A stretch of DNA of 64,000 nucleotides from Lentisphaera araneosa HTCC2155 (GCF_000170755.1 NZ_ABCK01000022.1:1-64000), one strand, 5' to 3'. Counted from the stretch's first letter, positions 44,118 to 53,032 are shown. Notes: generated by a model not told the origin, from the letters alone. A program made the numbers and translations.

Positions 44118-45563
44118 ATGAAAATAGAAATGACAAAAAACCTTAGCCTTGTTTTGATTCTCTTGGCATCGATGGCTTATGCCGGTGAACGACCCAATAT
44201 TATTATTATCGTTACTGACGATCACGGCTATGCCGACTTCGGGGCCTATGAAGGTGCCTCTCCAGATTTGAAAACGCCTAACTTAGACGCTCTTTCAAGT
44301 GCGGGTGCAGTGGTGACAAATGGCTACTCCACAGCTCCACAATGTACGCCTTCGCGAGCCGCTATTGCCACATCCAGGTATCAAACTCGATTTGGTTTAG
44401 ATGATAATGATTTAGCACCTATGGACATAAATGAAAAGACTATAGCAGAAAAATTAAAAGACTCAGGTTATGCAACAGGCTTTGTTGGCAAATGGCATTT
44501 AGGCCCTAAAACAGGTAATAAGCTATGGATGGAGAAGAACTACCCTGAAGGTTTGAAACAAAAAAAGGCTAGTATTCCCGAAAACATTAGCCGTCCGTAT
44601 TATCCTATGAGCCGAGGTTATAGCGATTACTATGATGGTTCAAAATCTGTTTACTTAAGGAATTTTGATTTAGAGGGGAAGGCCATAAAACATGAACGTG
44701 AAATCGATAAAAAAACCTTCCGAGTTGATAAGCAGACCGATGCAGCTTTAGCTTTCATTGATAAAAATCATAAAAAACCTTTTTTTCTGCACCTGAATTA
44801 CTTCGCTCCTCACGTTCCCATGGAAGTTGTCAAAAAGCATTTTGATCGTTTCCCTGGTGACATGACTGAACGTCGCCGTTGGGGCTTAGCATCTTTAGCG
44901 GCCATTGACGATGGTATTGGAGCTGTCATGGAAACGTTAAGGAAATATAAAATCGAAGAGAATACGATTGTTTTTTACTTTGCTGACAATGGTGCGCCCC
45001 TTAAAATCAAGAAAAAAGATCTTCCCTACAAAGCTAGAGGCGGTTGGTCCGGCTCTTTAAATGGTGAGCTTGTCGGTGAAAAAGGTATGATTTCAGAAGG
45101 GGGTGTGCGTGTGCCGTACCTCGTCTATTGGAAGGGTAAAGTTCCTGCACAAGTTTATCGCAAAGCTGTGAGTACCATGGATGCAGGTGCTACCGCTTTG
45201 GCTCTGGCGGGTGTGGAAGTGAAAAAGGGCGAGCTCGATGGTGTGAACCTGATGCCGTATTTATCGAAGGGCAACAAGTCAAATCCACATCAATACCTTT
45301 ATTGGAGGTTTTGGGGTCAGTCGGTCATTCGTTCAGATAAATGGAAATTTTTCGAACTGGAAAATGGCGTTCAGATGCTTTTTGATATGACGGATCCACT
45401 CCCCGAAAGAAAAAATCTGATCAAGACTTACCCCGAACTTGCCGCTGATTTACAAAAGAACTTAGCGACTTGGAGAAATCAGCAAAAATGGCCAGGCTTT
45501 GTAAAGAGCTATGGTCGTGAAGCCCAGTTTTTTAAACATTATTTTAAGCTCCATGAAGAATAA
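44118..45563 (+). CDS. Exported sulfatase, FGly type (CTPSR)
   Basis: 481 residues; MTKNLSLVLILLASMAYAGE is the signal peptide, so the second ATG (44133) is a possible start. Motifs: NIIIIVTDDHGYADFGAYEG, PQCTPSRAAIATSRYQTRFG, GKWHLGPKTGNKLW, FFLHLNYFAPHVPMEVVKKH and FYFADNGAPLKIKKKD. DDHG in place of the common DDMG/DDLG is a subfamily feature. It lies between the 42213 sulfatase and the TSP3-tailed GH99-like gene on the same strand. Confidence 0.92.
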   Translation: MKIEMTKNLSLVLILLASMAYAGERPNIIIIVTDDHGYADFGAYEGASPDLKTPNLDALSSAGAVVTNGYSTAPQCTPSRAAIATSRYQTRFGLDDNDLAPMDINEKTIAEKLKDSGYATGFVGKWHLGPKTGNKLWMEKNYPEGLKQKKASIPENISRPYYPMSRGYSDYYDGSKSVYLRNFDLEGKAIKHEREIDKKTFRVDKQTDAALAFIDKNHKKPFFLHLNYFAPHVPMEVVKKHFDRFPGDMTERRRWGLASLAAIDDGIGAVMETLRKYKIEENTIVFYFADNGAPLKIKKKDLPYKARGGWSGSLNGELVGEKGMISEGGVRVPYLVYWKGKVPAQVYRKAVSTMDAGATALALAGVEVKKGELDGVNLMPYLSKGNKSNPHQYLYWRFWGQSVIRSDKWKFFELENGVQMLFDMTDPLPERKNLIKTYPELAADLQKNLATWRNQQKWPGFVKSYGREAQFFKHYFKLHEE

Positions 45564-45696
45564 ACTTTGTGATAAGCACTTCATATTCTCGGGTCAATAA
45601 GCCTTTTCCCAAGAATAAAAACAAGACAATTACCTTAATGTAGCTAATGGATTCAGCATACATATAAATAATCAATAAAAATTCCCGGAGTACCAT

Positions 45697-46962
45697 ATGA
45701 AGAATGGGATATCTAGCAAGCTTTTAGTCATGACTTGCTTGCTGTCAATAATTAGTCAGGCAGATACTAAAAAAGCATCTGTGATTAAGTCTACAGCCTC
45801 TACAACTAAGCTTGAGATTCAGGATGCAACAGACAAAAAAAATCTAGTCGGCATCAACTACTCGACCTGGCATTCATTGGCCTTTAGAAGAAACCAACCT
45901 ATCCGCAATATCCAAAATATTCATAGAGGAAAAGGGAAGTTTGGTCACCGAGGATCATGGCACTTCTGGGCGGAACCCGCAGTCGGTTACTACCGTGGCG
46001 ACAATGCGATGGTCATGGACTACCACTTTGAGCTATTCGAGGAAGCAAAAATTGATTTTATTATACTGGATGTCACCAACATCTATCCAAAATCGAAAAT
46101 CAAGGATGAGTACATATACAAGCCTTTTGAAGTTATGGTGCAAGTGATGCGAGATCGTCAGCAGGCAGGTAAGGAATCGCCACGCATTGTCATGTGGTCT
46201 CCCGGCGTGCTCGCCGAAGAACTCGACGAACGCTATTTCTCTAAACCCGAATACAATGATCTCTGGCTCTATCTCGACGATGGTCAAGGAGCAAAACCGC
46301 TTTTCCTGAGTAGATTGGATAGAGACCAAATCCCTCAGCAGATCAATGATCAACTGACGATTCGTACGATGTGGGGGCTGCGCAGTAAACCAGCCGATCG
46401 CGAATGGTCTTTTCTCATGAATTATCCTCAAACTGTGGCAACAATTGATGAAAAACCCGAACAGCTAGTCGTATGCACCGCCTTACAAAAGAACTACATG
46501 TCCAATGAAAAGTCTGCCACTCCACGTGAACAGGGCAAGACTTTTCAGCGTCAGTGGTCACGAGCCTTTGAAATACGCCCTAAATTCATCGTCATCACTT
46601 GGTGGAATGAACTCATTGCCCAGCGTCAAAAAGATGGAAAAGATGGCCAAGTTCAGTTTGTCGATATGTTCCGTCCCGAATACTCTCGTGATATAGAGCC
46701 TGTTAAAGAACCTTATGGGGATATGTACTTTCGTTTTATGCGGGATTATATAAAAGCTTATAAGAAGGGAGAGCCAATGCCGATGGATTTACTCGAAGCT
46801 TTGGATAAGGGTTCTGATCGAGAAGATTTTGATATGGATGGTATACCCAACAGCGTCGAAGGCAGCAAGGATAGCGATGGCGATGGCATCAGCGATCAAT
46901 GGGATCTAGACTCAAACAACGATGGCATTCCTGATGCTAAAAAGCCTCTTGAGAAGGAGTGA
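45697..46962 (+). CDS. GH99/GH71-like protein with C-terminal calcium-binding TSP3 repeats
   Basis: 421 residues with a signal peptide (KLLVMTCLLSIISQADT region) after a CCCGGAG ribosome site. The barrel part begins LVGINYSTWHSLAF and shows FIILDVTNIYP, SPRIVMWSPG and FIVITWWNELIAQRQK, with a closing SRDIEPVKEPYGDMYFRFM, parallel to the 36554 protein (LDWSNN, SWNEW, DIEPS). The tail DMDGIPNSVEGSKDSDGDGI plus DSNNDGIPDAKK is a thrombospondin type 3 Asp-rich calcium-binding linker, often used for surface display. 45564-45696 holds no gene. Substrate unknown. Confidence 0.75.
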   Translation: MKNGISSKLLVMTCLLSIISQADTKKASVIKSTASTTKLEIQDATDKKNLVGINYSTWHSLAFRRNQPIRNIQNIHRGKGKFGHRGSWHFWAEPAVGYYRGDNAMVMDYHFELFEEAKIDFIILDVTNIYPKSKIKDEYIYKPFEVMVQVMRDRQQAGKESPRIVMWSPGVLAEELDERYFSKPEYNDLWLYLDDGQGAKPLFLSRLDRDQIPQQINDQLTIRTMWGLRSKPADREWSFLMNYPQTVATIDEKPEQLVVCTALQKNYMSNEKSATPREQGKTFQRQWSRAFEIRPKFIVITWWNELIAQRQKDGKDGQVQFVDMFRPEYSRDIEPVKEPYGDMYFRFMRDYIKAYKKGEPMPMDLLEALDKGSDREDFDMDGIPNSVEGSKDSDGDGISDQWDLDSNNDGIPDAKKPLEKE

Positions 46963-46982
46963 ATAAGTCTGAGTTGGCTAAT

Positions 46983-47509
46983 GGGAGCGCCGGCGACCCG
47001 CCGGAATTGTGATTTTAAATATCTCACCTAAATGGGAGCGCCGGTGACCCGCCGGCCTATTTAAAAGTAAGCATAATGGGAGCGCCGGCGACCCGCCGGC
47101 ATAAATAAAAAAGCAAGCATAATGGGAGCGCCGGCGACCCGCCGGCATAATATTACATGTGCGTCTGCGACCCGCCTCATTGTGATTTTTAAGACCTCAC
47201 CTAAATGGGAGCGCCAGCGACCCGCCGGCATAAAACACAAAAAACATACCTCAAACCATATTTTATTTGCATTAGATAACACTAAGTAAGAAATTTAAAT
47301 GCGACCCGCCGCCATATATAAAAAAGTAAGCATAATGGGAGCGCCAGCGACTCGCCGGCAGATATGAAAAGTAAGCATAATGGAAGAGCCGGCGACCCGC
47401 CGGCATAAAAAAAACTTATACTCACACACTATATTTATTTGCATTACAAAACACTAAGTAAGAACTTCAAATGGCGCGCTTACATGGGAGCGCCGGCGAC
47501 TCGCCGGCA
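46983..47509 (+). repeat. REP array upstream of RAYT, about ten units
   Basis: Plus-strand units of GGGAGCGCCGGCGACCCG / CCGGCATAA at about 46983, 47034, 47078, 47123, 47161 (partial), 47207, 47301 (partial), 47337, 47380 and 47486. Each has a GCCGGCG-ACC-CGCCGGC hairpin preceded by GGAG, the tetranucleotide style recognised by RAYT proteins. Many are embedded in a longer unit with TAAGCATAAT before the hairpin. The block has no genes of its own. Confidence 0.93.
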
Positions 47510-47534
47510 TGATAATGCAAATAAGGGGGAAAGA

Positions 47535-48236
47535 ATGAGAGAAGAATTTAAAAATAGCGAGGCTTGGTTTAGCCGGGATTATTTACCTCATTACGATGTG
47601 GCGAATAAATACCAAATGCTGACTTATCGCTTAGCGGATTCTCTTCCAAAGCAAGTTCTCCTTACAATCACTCATAGCGCCGGCACCTCGCCGATATATG
47701 ATAAGAAAGTTATGCATGATGGGAGCGCTAGCGACCCGCCGGCATACGAGAACATGACCCCACAAGAAAAAATAAAATACTCTCAAATAGTGGAACAATA
47801 TCTCGACAAGGGCTATGGCTCATGCCTTCTCAAAGATTCGCGCAATGCGCAAATAGTGCTAGATACATGGAAATTTTTTGATAGCGATCGCTATGACCTT
47901 ATTGCCTACGTAGTGATGCCCAATCATGTGCATGTTTTGATCAAGACTTACGAGGGCTGGCCCATAGCAAAAGTACTACATTCTTGGAAAAGTTATACGG
48001 CGAAAGAAATTTTAAAGAATGAACATGAAGAGGGTTCGAGTACTCATGCCGGCGGGTCGCCAGCGCTCCCAAATAAAGTTTGGCAACGTGAATATTGGGA
48101 TCGTTTTATACGTAATGAGAATCATTTTTTAAAGGCTATAGAATACATTCATCAAAACCCGGTGAAGGCCGGTTTATGTGCCAATGCGGAAGAGTGGCTG
48201 TGGTCCAGCGTACATAGATTTAATAAGCTGAAGTAA
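47535..48236 (+). CDS. rayT: REP-associated tyrosine transposase (RAYT, Y1/HUH family) containing REP-derived peptides
   Basis: 233 residues from the ATG at 47535 (GGGGGAAAG ribosome site); the frame is open further upstream only through a REP. HUH motif in MPNHVHVLIK, catalytic Tyr candidate in IEYIHQNPVKAGL, and WQREYWDRFIRNENHF and WLWSS typical of RAYTs. Three REP sequences lie inside the coding frame: at 47675-47695 (SAGTSP), 47720-47744 (GSASDPPA) and, inverted, 48046-48070 (HAGGSPALP). The protein would nick and move REP units flanking it. A truncated copy is at 27337. It is probably functional since the frame is intact, but the inserts could affect folding. Confidence 0.9.
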   Translation: MREEFKNSEAWFSRDYLPHYDVANKYQMLTYRLADSLPKQVLLTITHSAGTSPIYDKKVMHDGSASDPPAYENMTPQEKIKYSQIVEQYLDKGYGSCLLKDSRNAQIVLDTWKFFDSDRYDLIAYVVMPNHVHVLIKTYEGWPIAKVLHSWKSYTAKEILKNEHEEGSSTHAGGSPALPNKVWQREYWDRFIRNENHFLKAIEYIHQNPVKAGLCANAEEWLWSSVHRFNKLK

Positions 48237-48300
48237 TCGGCGAGTCTTGTGAAGAATTATCTTAGAGACAGGGACATGTAAATCGGGATAGGTTTATTTA

Positions 48301-48443
48301 TGCCGGTGGGTCGCCAGCGCTCCCATGCTTTTTTTGTGGTTAAAACTTAGATCTTAATTTACGTATGCCGGCGGGTCGCCAGCGCTCCTAAGTGAACACG
48401 AAGAGTTATCGAATTTTAATGCCGGCGGGTCGCCGGCGCTCCT
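48301..48443 (-). repeat. Inverted REP units downstream of RAYT
   Basis: Three minus-strand REPs at 48301-48325, 48365-48389 and 48421-48443 (GCCGGCGGGTCGCCAGCGCT style). Upstream units point the other way, so the RAYT gene is bracketed by oppositely oriented REPs. The last lies 12 nt from the end of the anti-sigma gene and may act as a transcription barrier between the convergent genes. Confidence 0.92.
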
Positions 48444-48455
48444 ATAAAAAACGCG

Positions 48456-49772
48456 CTAATTGCCATCTTCCATAGTTAATTCAAGCCTAGGGCCGGAAGC
48501 CTCGGGATTGAGGCTGCTGGCAAAGCCGTGAACTAGGGTTCCACCCAGAGTGCTACAAGATAAAATAAAGCCGACTTCAGAAGATTGATTAGACTTGATG
48601 AAATTGACTAGCTCGGGTGATTCGAGCCTAACGGTAGTTCTTAGATTTGCTCTGGAGATTTTAAAGCTGGCTAATGGCAAGGCATTTTTAATTTTTGGGG
48701 CATCAGCCCATTTCAAAAAGCCCGTTCTTTGCCATTGCTCATCTTGACCATCCTTGATGCCATATAAGTGGAAAGTACTTTCTGTAGGCATTGTTCCGAC
48801 TTCACCAAGGCCGGTTGGTATTGAGTTTAAACTCAAACTGACCCTTGCAATATTGCTCAAATCCAGCTCATCGACTTTGAAAGCAAAAAGTGCGCGCCGA
48901 TTTACATCACCTTTCTTGTTCTTTTTAACCATGAGGAAATTTTGATTGAGACGGCTTTGTTGATTATTAAAAACAATTGATGTTTCATGACCAATTGAAC
49001 TCAAAATATGGGAATTAGCTTCATTTTTGAGAAAGCCCTCAAGATCAGAGTCTTGAAGAAGGTCGACTAAAGTGGAGGCATTCATTTGCGATGCTTCGGC
49101 GTCGCCCAAATGTTTAACTTCACCCAATTCGTGGTGCAAAGAGATTTCTCCTTCCAAAACTTTGAAATCAGCAGATTTTTGATCATCTGAAATACGAACA
49201 GAAAAACGCGTGCCATGATCAATGGCATAACCATTGGGGGTATTGACTCGGAAGCCCTGAGCTGACTCTCTCACATACATAGAGATATTGCCAGAAATCA
49301 ATTTTACTTCCATAGCGGAAATGAGCTCGATTTTGGCAGGCGCTTCCAGAGTTAAATCAGCTCCGGATTTAAAGGCCAAAGTCGCCACACCTGATTTCAA
49401 ATCGAGGGTGCCGGCATGGAGCTCTGAACCGGGCAGGGTGGCTTGACTACTTTCCCAACCGGCGTACTCGCTAGATTGAATCACAGCAATCGTATTTGCT
49501 GAATTAAAAAGGAAGAAGGCGGGAAGACAAATAAGCATGGCCGCGGCAGCCGCAAACCATAGAAAAGGATTGGAGCGCTTTTTTTGAATGTTGACGATAT
49601 TCATGCCTTCTTGGGAATGACTGCGCAAGCCGGCATCCATCATCGTGTAGTCAAGGTACCTTTGACGCAGCTCGGCATTGGCTTCGAGAAGACTTTCCAA
49701 TTCCTTGAATTCATCTTCGGAAATATTGTCGAGGAAGTATTTATGAAGTAGTTGATCGAATTTTTTACTCAT
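48456..49772 (-). CDS. FecR-type anti-sigma protein with C-terminal DNRLRE/CBM96-like domain
   Basis: 438 residues from the ATG at 49772, which overlaps the sigma stop as ATGA. Order: a cytoplasmic helical segment of the FecR/anti-sigma kind (FDQLLHKYFLDNISEDEFKE, RQRYLDYTMMDAGLR); one membrane helix (FLWFAAAAAMLICLPAFFLF, about residues 67-87); a FecR beta domain (LKSGVATLAFKSGADLTLEA, NTPNGYAIDHGTRFSV, LEGEISL); and a last 190 residues with VNRRALFAFKVDELDLSNIA, SLSLNSIP, FLKWADAP and ELVNFIKS, which resemble DNRLRE/CBM96 beta-sandwiches. It probably holds its sigma partner at the membrane and responds to an external glycan; the ligand is unknown. Confidence 0.85.
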   Translation of the reverse strand: MSKKFDQLLHKYFLDNISEDEFKELESLLEANAELRQRYLDYTMMDAGLRSHSQEGMNIVNIQKKRSNPFLWFAAAAAMLICLPAFFLFNSANTIAVIQSSEYAGWESSQATLPGSELHAGTLDLKSGVATLAFKSGADLTLEAPAKIELISAMEVKLISGNISMYVRESAQGFRVNTPNGYAIDHGTRFSVRISDDQKSADFKVLEGEISLHHELGEVKHLGDAEASQMNASTLVDLLQDSDLEGFLKNEANSHILSSIGHETSIVFNNQQSRLNQNFLMVKKNKKGDVNRRALFAFKVDELDLSNIARVSLSLNSIPTGLGEVGTMPTESTFHLYGIKDGQDEQWQRTGFLKWADAPKIKNALPLASFKISRANLRTTVRLESPELVNFIKSNQSSEVGFILSCSTLGGTLVHGFASSLNPEASGPRLELTMEDGN

Positions 49773-50299
49773 GATTGCAGTGCCTTTTGTGAGTTCACAC
49801 ACTTGAAGAGAAGGTCTCTTAAACGACCCAGTTTTTTGTAGAGTGAATTGACTGAAACAGATTGATTGCTGGCTAAAACTTTTACTGAGCCGTGATTTAA
49901 ATAGGGGGCCATAACCAATTGTTGATCCTGCTCAGATAACTTTTTTAAGCATTTCCCAACGGCATTTTGCCTCCAGGTATATTCTGCCTCATCAATTTTT
50001 TCAGCATCGTCGGCAAGTAAGTTCACTAGAGTCTCGCTAAATACCAAACGTTCATTTTTTTTCTTTTGCATTAAATTCATGCATTTAAAACGGATAATTG
50101 TTTTACCCCAGGGGAAAAAGCCATCTTCGCCATCGAGTTGATCGAGTTTTTCCCACATCACGATGCTGGCCTCCTGTAAAACGTCGTCGACATTTCTCCA
50201 GCTCGGCAATAGACTCCTAGCAAAGACGCGCAGGGCATTTTCGTGCTTTAAAAAAAGCTTCAAAAAATCAGCCTCTTTAAGTTCTGTTTTCTGGTCCAT
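49769..50299 (-). CDS. ECF-type RNA polymerase sigma factor (Rhodopirellula/Verrucomicrobium family)
   Basis: 176 residues. Region 2: FLKLFLKHENALRVFARSLL, WRNVDDVLQEASIVMWEKLD, GDGFFPWGKTIIRFKCMNLM. Region 4: CLKKLSEQDQQLVMAPYLNH, SVKVLASNQSVSVNSLYKKL with GRLRDLLFKCV. The family is the one found beside FecR-type proteins in planctomycete and verrucomicrobial genomes. It is co-transcribed and translationally coupled with the anti-sigma gene. Its own promoter carries the GGCAGGT-N12-CAAATTAGT motif seen before four other transcription units, so it is likely autoregulated and the controller of that set. That link is inference. Confidence 0.92.
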   Translation of the reverse strand: MDQKTELKEADFLKLFLKHENALRVFARSLLPSWRNVDDVLQEASIVMWEKLDQLDGEDGFFPWGKTIIRFKCMNLMQKKKNERLVFSETLVNLLADDAEKIDEAEYTWRQNAVGKCLKKLSEQDQQLVMAPYLNHGSVKVLASNQSVSVNSLYKKLGRLRDLLFKCVNSQKALQS

Positions 50300-50330
50300 A
50301 ATAAAATTCTCTTAGCTTGCTTTCATGTAT

Positions 50331-50358
50331 ACTAATTTGCTTAAATGAAAAACCTGCC
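50331..50358 (-). promoter_or_regulatory. Two-box ECF-type promoter of the sigma/anti-sigma operon
   Basis: On the minus strand GGCAGGT (50358-50352), a 12-nt spacer and CAAATTAGT (50339-50331) lie 32-60 nt before the sigma ATG at 50299. Upstream GACGGCAGGTTTTTC resembles the GCACGGCAGGTTTT of two other promoters. Confidence 0.75.
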
Positions 50359-50394
50359 GTCAAAACTCAAAAAAAGTAAATATTTTTATCGACT

Positions 50395-50790
50395 ATCGCC
50401 TCAAGGTAGCGCTGCGCTCAAGGTGACAGGGATTAGGTGACAGGTTTCAGATAATTAACTAATTGGCTTGTGGCAACACTTGGGAGCCCCGCATTCCAAT
50501 GCGGCATTAACTACATATAAAAATATTTAACCACAGATTCACACGGATTCACACAGATAGGGATCGCTTCGCTTAGGTTTAATCTTTTTATCATGTGCAA
50601 GCGCCATTGGTCTGAGCGTGCAATGATATAAAAGTTAAAAGGACTGACGCTTATGTATCGCTTCGCTTAGGTTGCGCTTCGCTTAGGAGGCGCTTCGCTT
50701 GGTAGCGCCGATTGCTAATCGGCTCAAAGCGCGGAACTAAATTTTTTTTGTCCGCCCGTATGGCAATACCTTGGGAGAGTCACATTAGAG
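50395..50790. repeat. Interspersed repeat block like that at 17.5-17.8 kb
   Basis: Gene-free. Contains GGTAGCGCTGCGCTCAAGG (about 50404), a GGGAGCCCCGCATTCCAATG block with a following ACCACAGATTCACAC (50490-50555), ATCGCTTCGCTTAGG repeats at 50563, 50656, 50671 and 50687, a CGCCGATTGCTAATCGGC hairpin (50705-50722) and a TGTCCGCCCGTATGGCAATA block (50749-50768). All have relatives at 17480-17830. 50791-50982 shows nothing beyond an AT-rich leader. Confidence 0.72.
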
Positions 50791-50982
50791 CTGGGGCTAT
50801 TTAAAGTAAGGTCGCGCAAGGATGTAAGTTTTTATTCTTAAGAGCTTAATTATGTGATTTTCTCAGGGCCTAATTTGAACTTAGAAGCCATTTTTGATAA
50901 AAGTTTTTCGTCTAAAAATTCAGCAATCTGTCATTCATTGTCCTTATCTCTACAATAAAAGAATGATTACTATTTTATAATA

Positions 50983-51912
50983 ATGAAAGTGAGTATAAGA
51001 AAGATGAGAAGTATAAGTTTAATTTTTATATCCATTCTAAATGTGGCATTTGCTGCAGATTTAGAATTTGTCAATAAGGATGGTGCTGAGTTTAATAGTG
51101 AGGGTATTCAGGCGCTGATGGTGACTGAGCATTTAAAAGCGCAGGGGAAGTTGATACAGGATGGAGCAATCGCTATGAGATGGGCTTCATATGGCAACTG
51201 TCAGGAGGTCTGGCAGACGGATAAATTCACTATCATATGTGGGACACGTGGAGTTTGGAAATATGATAAGAAAAATACTCGCGCGATTTATTTTGAGCCA
51301 AAAATGCGACCCCTGGAAATTCATTCCTGCCAGCCATTAAAGGATGGGGGCATTCTTATCGCAGTGAATAAAGTTCTCTTAGAACTCAATCCAGGGGGAA
51401 AAATAACAAGGATGATCAAAATACCCTATTTGCGCAGTGAACAACGCCTGCAGATGAAAACAGTGAGAAAGCTCAGTGATGGAGGCTACGTCATTTCTGG
51501 CTGTGCTCAAAACAAAATTTATATCTTAAATAAAAAGGGTATGGTGACACGCACAATTGATTTAGATAAAATAGAGCTCCCCGCTAAAGTGCGAAGAATT
51601 CATGGTGTTGCCGTATTGGATAATGGCAATGTGCTGGTCGGAACAGGCTATGGAGCCTCTCTTGTTGAAATAGACAAGAAAGATAAGCTCGTGTGGTCTC
51701 TGACGGCAGAAGACCTTCCTACAATTGGTTTGAAATATGTCGGTAGTTTTGTCATTCGTGAAAACGGTAACATTATTGTCGCAGCTTATAATAGTGCTTA
51801 CCCGATGTTCGAAGTCGATCGCAAAAAGAACCTTGTTTGGAAAGTCCGACGCGACAAAGAAAAGGGCATCGATTTGCCAACGGCCATTAACTTCGCAAGT
51901 GCTGATTTTTAA
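50983..51912 (+). CDS. Exported beta-propeller protein
   Basis: 309 residues from the ATG at 50983, or 302 from the ATG at 51004, whose product MRSISLIFISILNVAFAADL is a cleaner signal peptide. After a short helical start the sequence repeats a blade pattern: QPLKDGGILIAVNKVLLELN, RKLSDGGYVISGCAQNKIYI, AVLDNGNVLVGTGYGASLVE and VIRENGNIIVAAYNSAYPMF, each a D/N-G-G/N-x-I/V-V strand followed by an E/V-D-xx-K turn. This is typical of NHL/PQQ-like seven-blade propellers of PVC bacteria. The final DKEKGIDLPTAINF suggests a closing strand. No catalytic motif is seen; a sugar-binding or scaffold role is only a guess. Confidence 0.75.
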   Translation: MKVSIRKMRSISLIFISILNVAFAADLEFVNKDGAEFNSEGIQALMVTEHLKAQGKLIQDGAIAMRWASYGNCQEVWQTDKFTIICGTRGVWKYDKKNTRAIYFEPKMRPLEIHSCQPLKDGGILIAVNKVLLELNPGGKITRMIKIPYLRSEQRLQMKTVRKLSDGGYVISGCAQNKIYILNKKGMVTRTIDLDKIELPAKVRRIHGVAVLDNGNVLVGTGYGASLVEIDKKDKLVWSLTAEDLPTIGLKYVGSFVIRENGNIIVAAYNSAYPMFEVDRKKNLVWKVRRDKEKGIDLPTAINFASADF

Positions 51913-52098
51913 TCGGTATTCAAACTGCGGATTTCGCAAATACGCACGCTAAAGAGGCTGTGTGAAAAATAAATACAGTTTACACTAGGGCACACGCCCG
52001 ACAGAATGTAGCATGCACCGTGAGGTGCATGAAAGTTGAATTTAATAAAGTAAGTGCCCAAACTTGGGTCCGACACTCTATACCAGACTCACATCCGC

Positions 52099-52195
52099 GA
52101 GGTCTTGCCAGACAGGCGGATAAAAAGCATGTACCTATACAGCAGCATCTTGTATGATTAGCATTATACCTGTGGTTAATTGTGAAAACCAATCA
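52099..52195 (+). pseudogene. Degenerate fragment related to 11874-12047
   Basis: VLPDRRIKSMYLYSSIL is followed by stops and, in another frame, IIPVVN, matching in order the ALPDRRIKSIYPYASIL and IIMPVGN of the fragment at 11874-12047. A hairpin (ATGCACCGTGAGGTGCAT at about 52013-52030) lies upstream. The rest of 51913-52665 contains no convincing gene; 52380-52560 has a GC-rich, structured look that I cannot assign. Confidence 0.4.
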
Positions 52196-52665
52196 AGAAT
52201 ATCAAGCTTATGATTCTTAACATACTGTAAATCATGATCTTACAGTTAACGCAATGACTTAAGATTTGTCCCTGCGGTTTTTTTGGCTCATCTCAGAAGG
52301 AATGTCGTTGCACTTCTATGTAGATTCAAAGGTATAGGAATCGTATCTCGGGCCCACTCTTGGACCATATTGATTTACACCTAGAAGTGAATCCTCTGAG
52401 TCAGTAGGAACTGATGAATAAAGCCGATGGCGAGAGCTCAGCATCCATCCGCGAACGGGCTGTAGAGGAACAATTCTGCGTACTTAACTAGTACTCATAC
52501 TATCACCACACCCAGTAGCGAAGTATTGTTACACGGATGGAAATGTGATTTTTAAATGACTTTAGCAGTGCGAACAATCTTTCTACTCAGCGATCTTCCT
52601 ACTGGATTTATTTCTTATTTTCCCTATTGAATTCCTGCTCAACTCACCTATAGTGAAATAGCCTT

Positions 52666-53027
<362 letters not shown>

Positions 53028-53032
53028 TAAAG

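Noticed and set aside
46983-47509. Possible CRISPR array from regularly repeated GC-rich units
   Set aside because: Spacing is irregular, interunit DNA is itself repeated, units are hairpins headed by GGAG, and a RAYT gene is next to them: a REP array.
47439-47534. N-terminal extension of the RAYT frame to 47439
   Set aside because: The extension is translated REP DNA (GAPATRRHD); the ATG at 47535 has a proper ribosome site.
51913-52665. Short frames (for example 51980-52192 minus) and structured-looking sequence at 52380-52560 as genes or a known RNA
   Set aside because: No ribosome sites, no recognisable family; I could not match the structured part to a known RNA.
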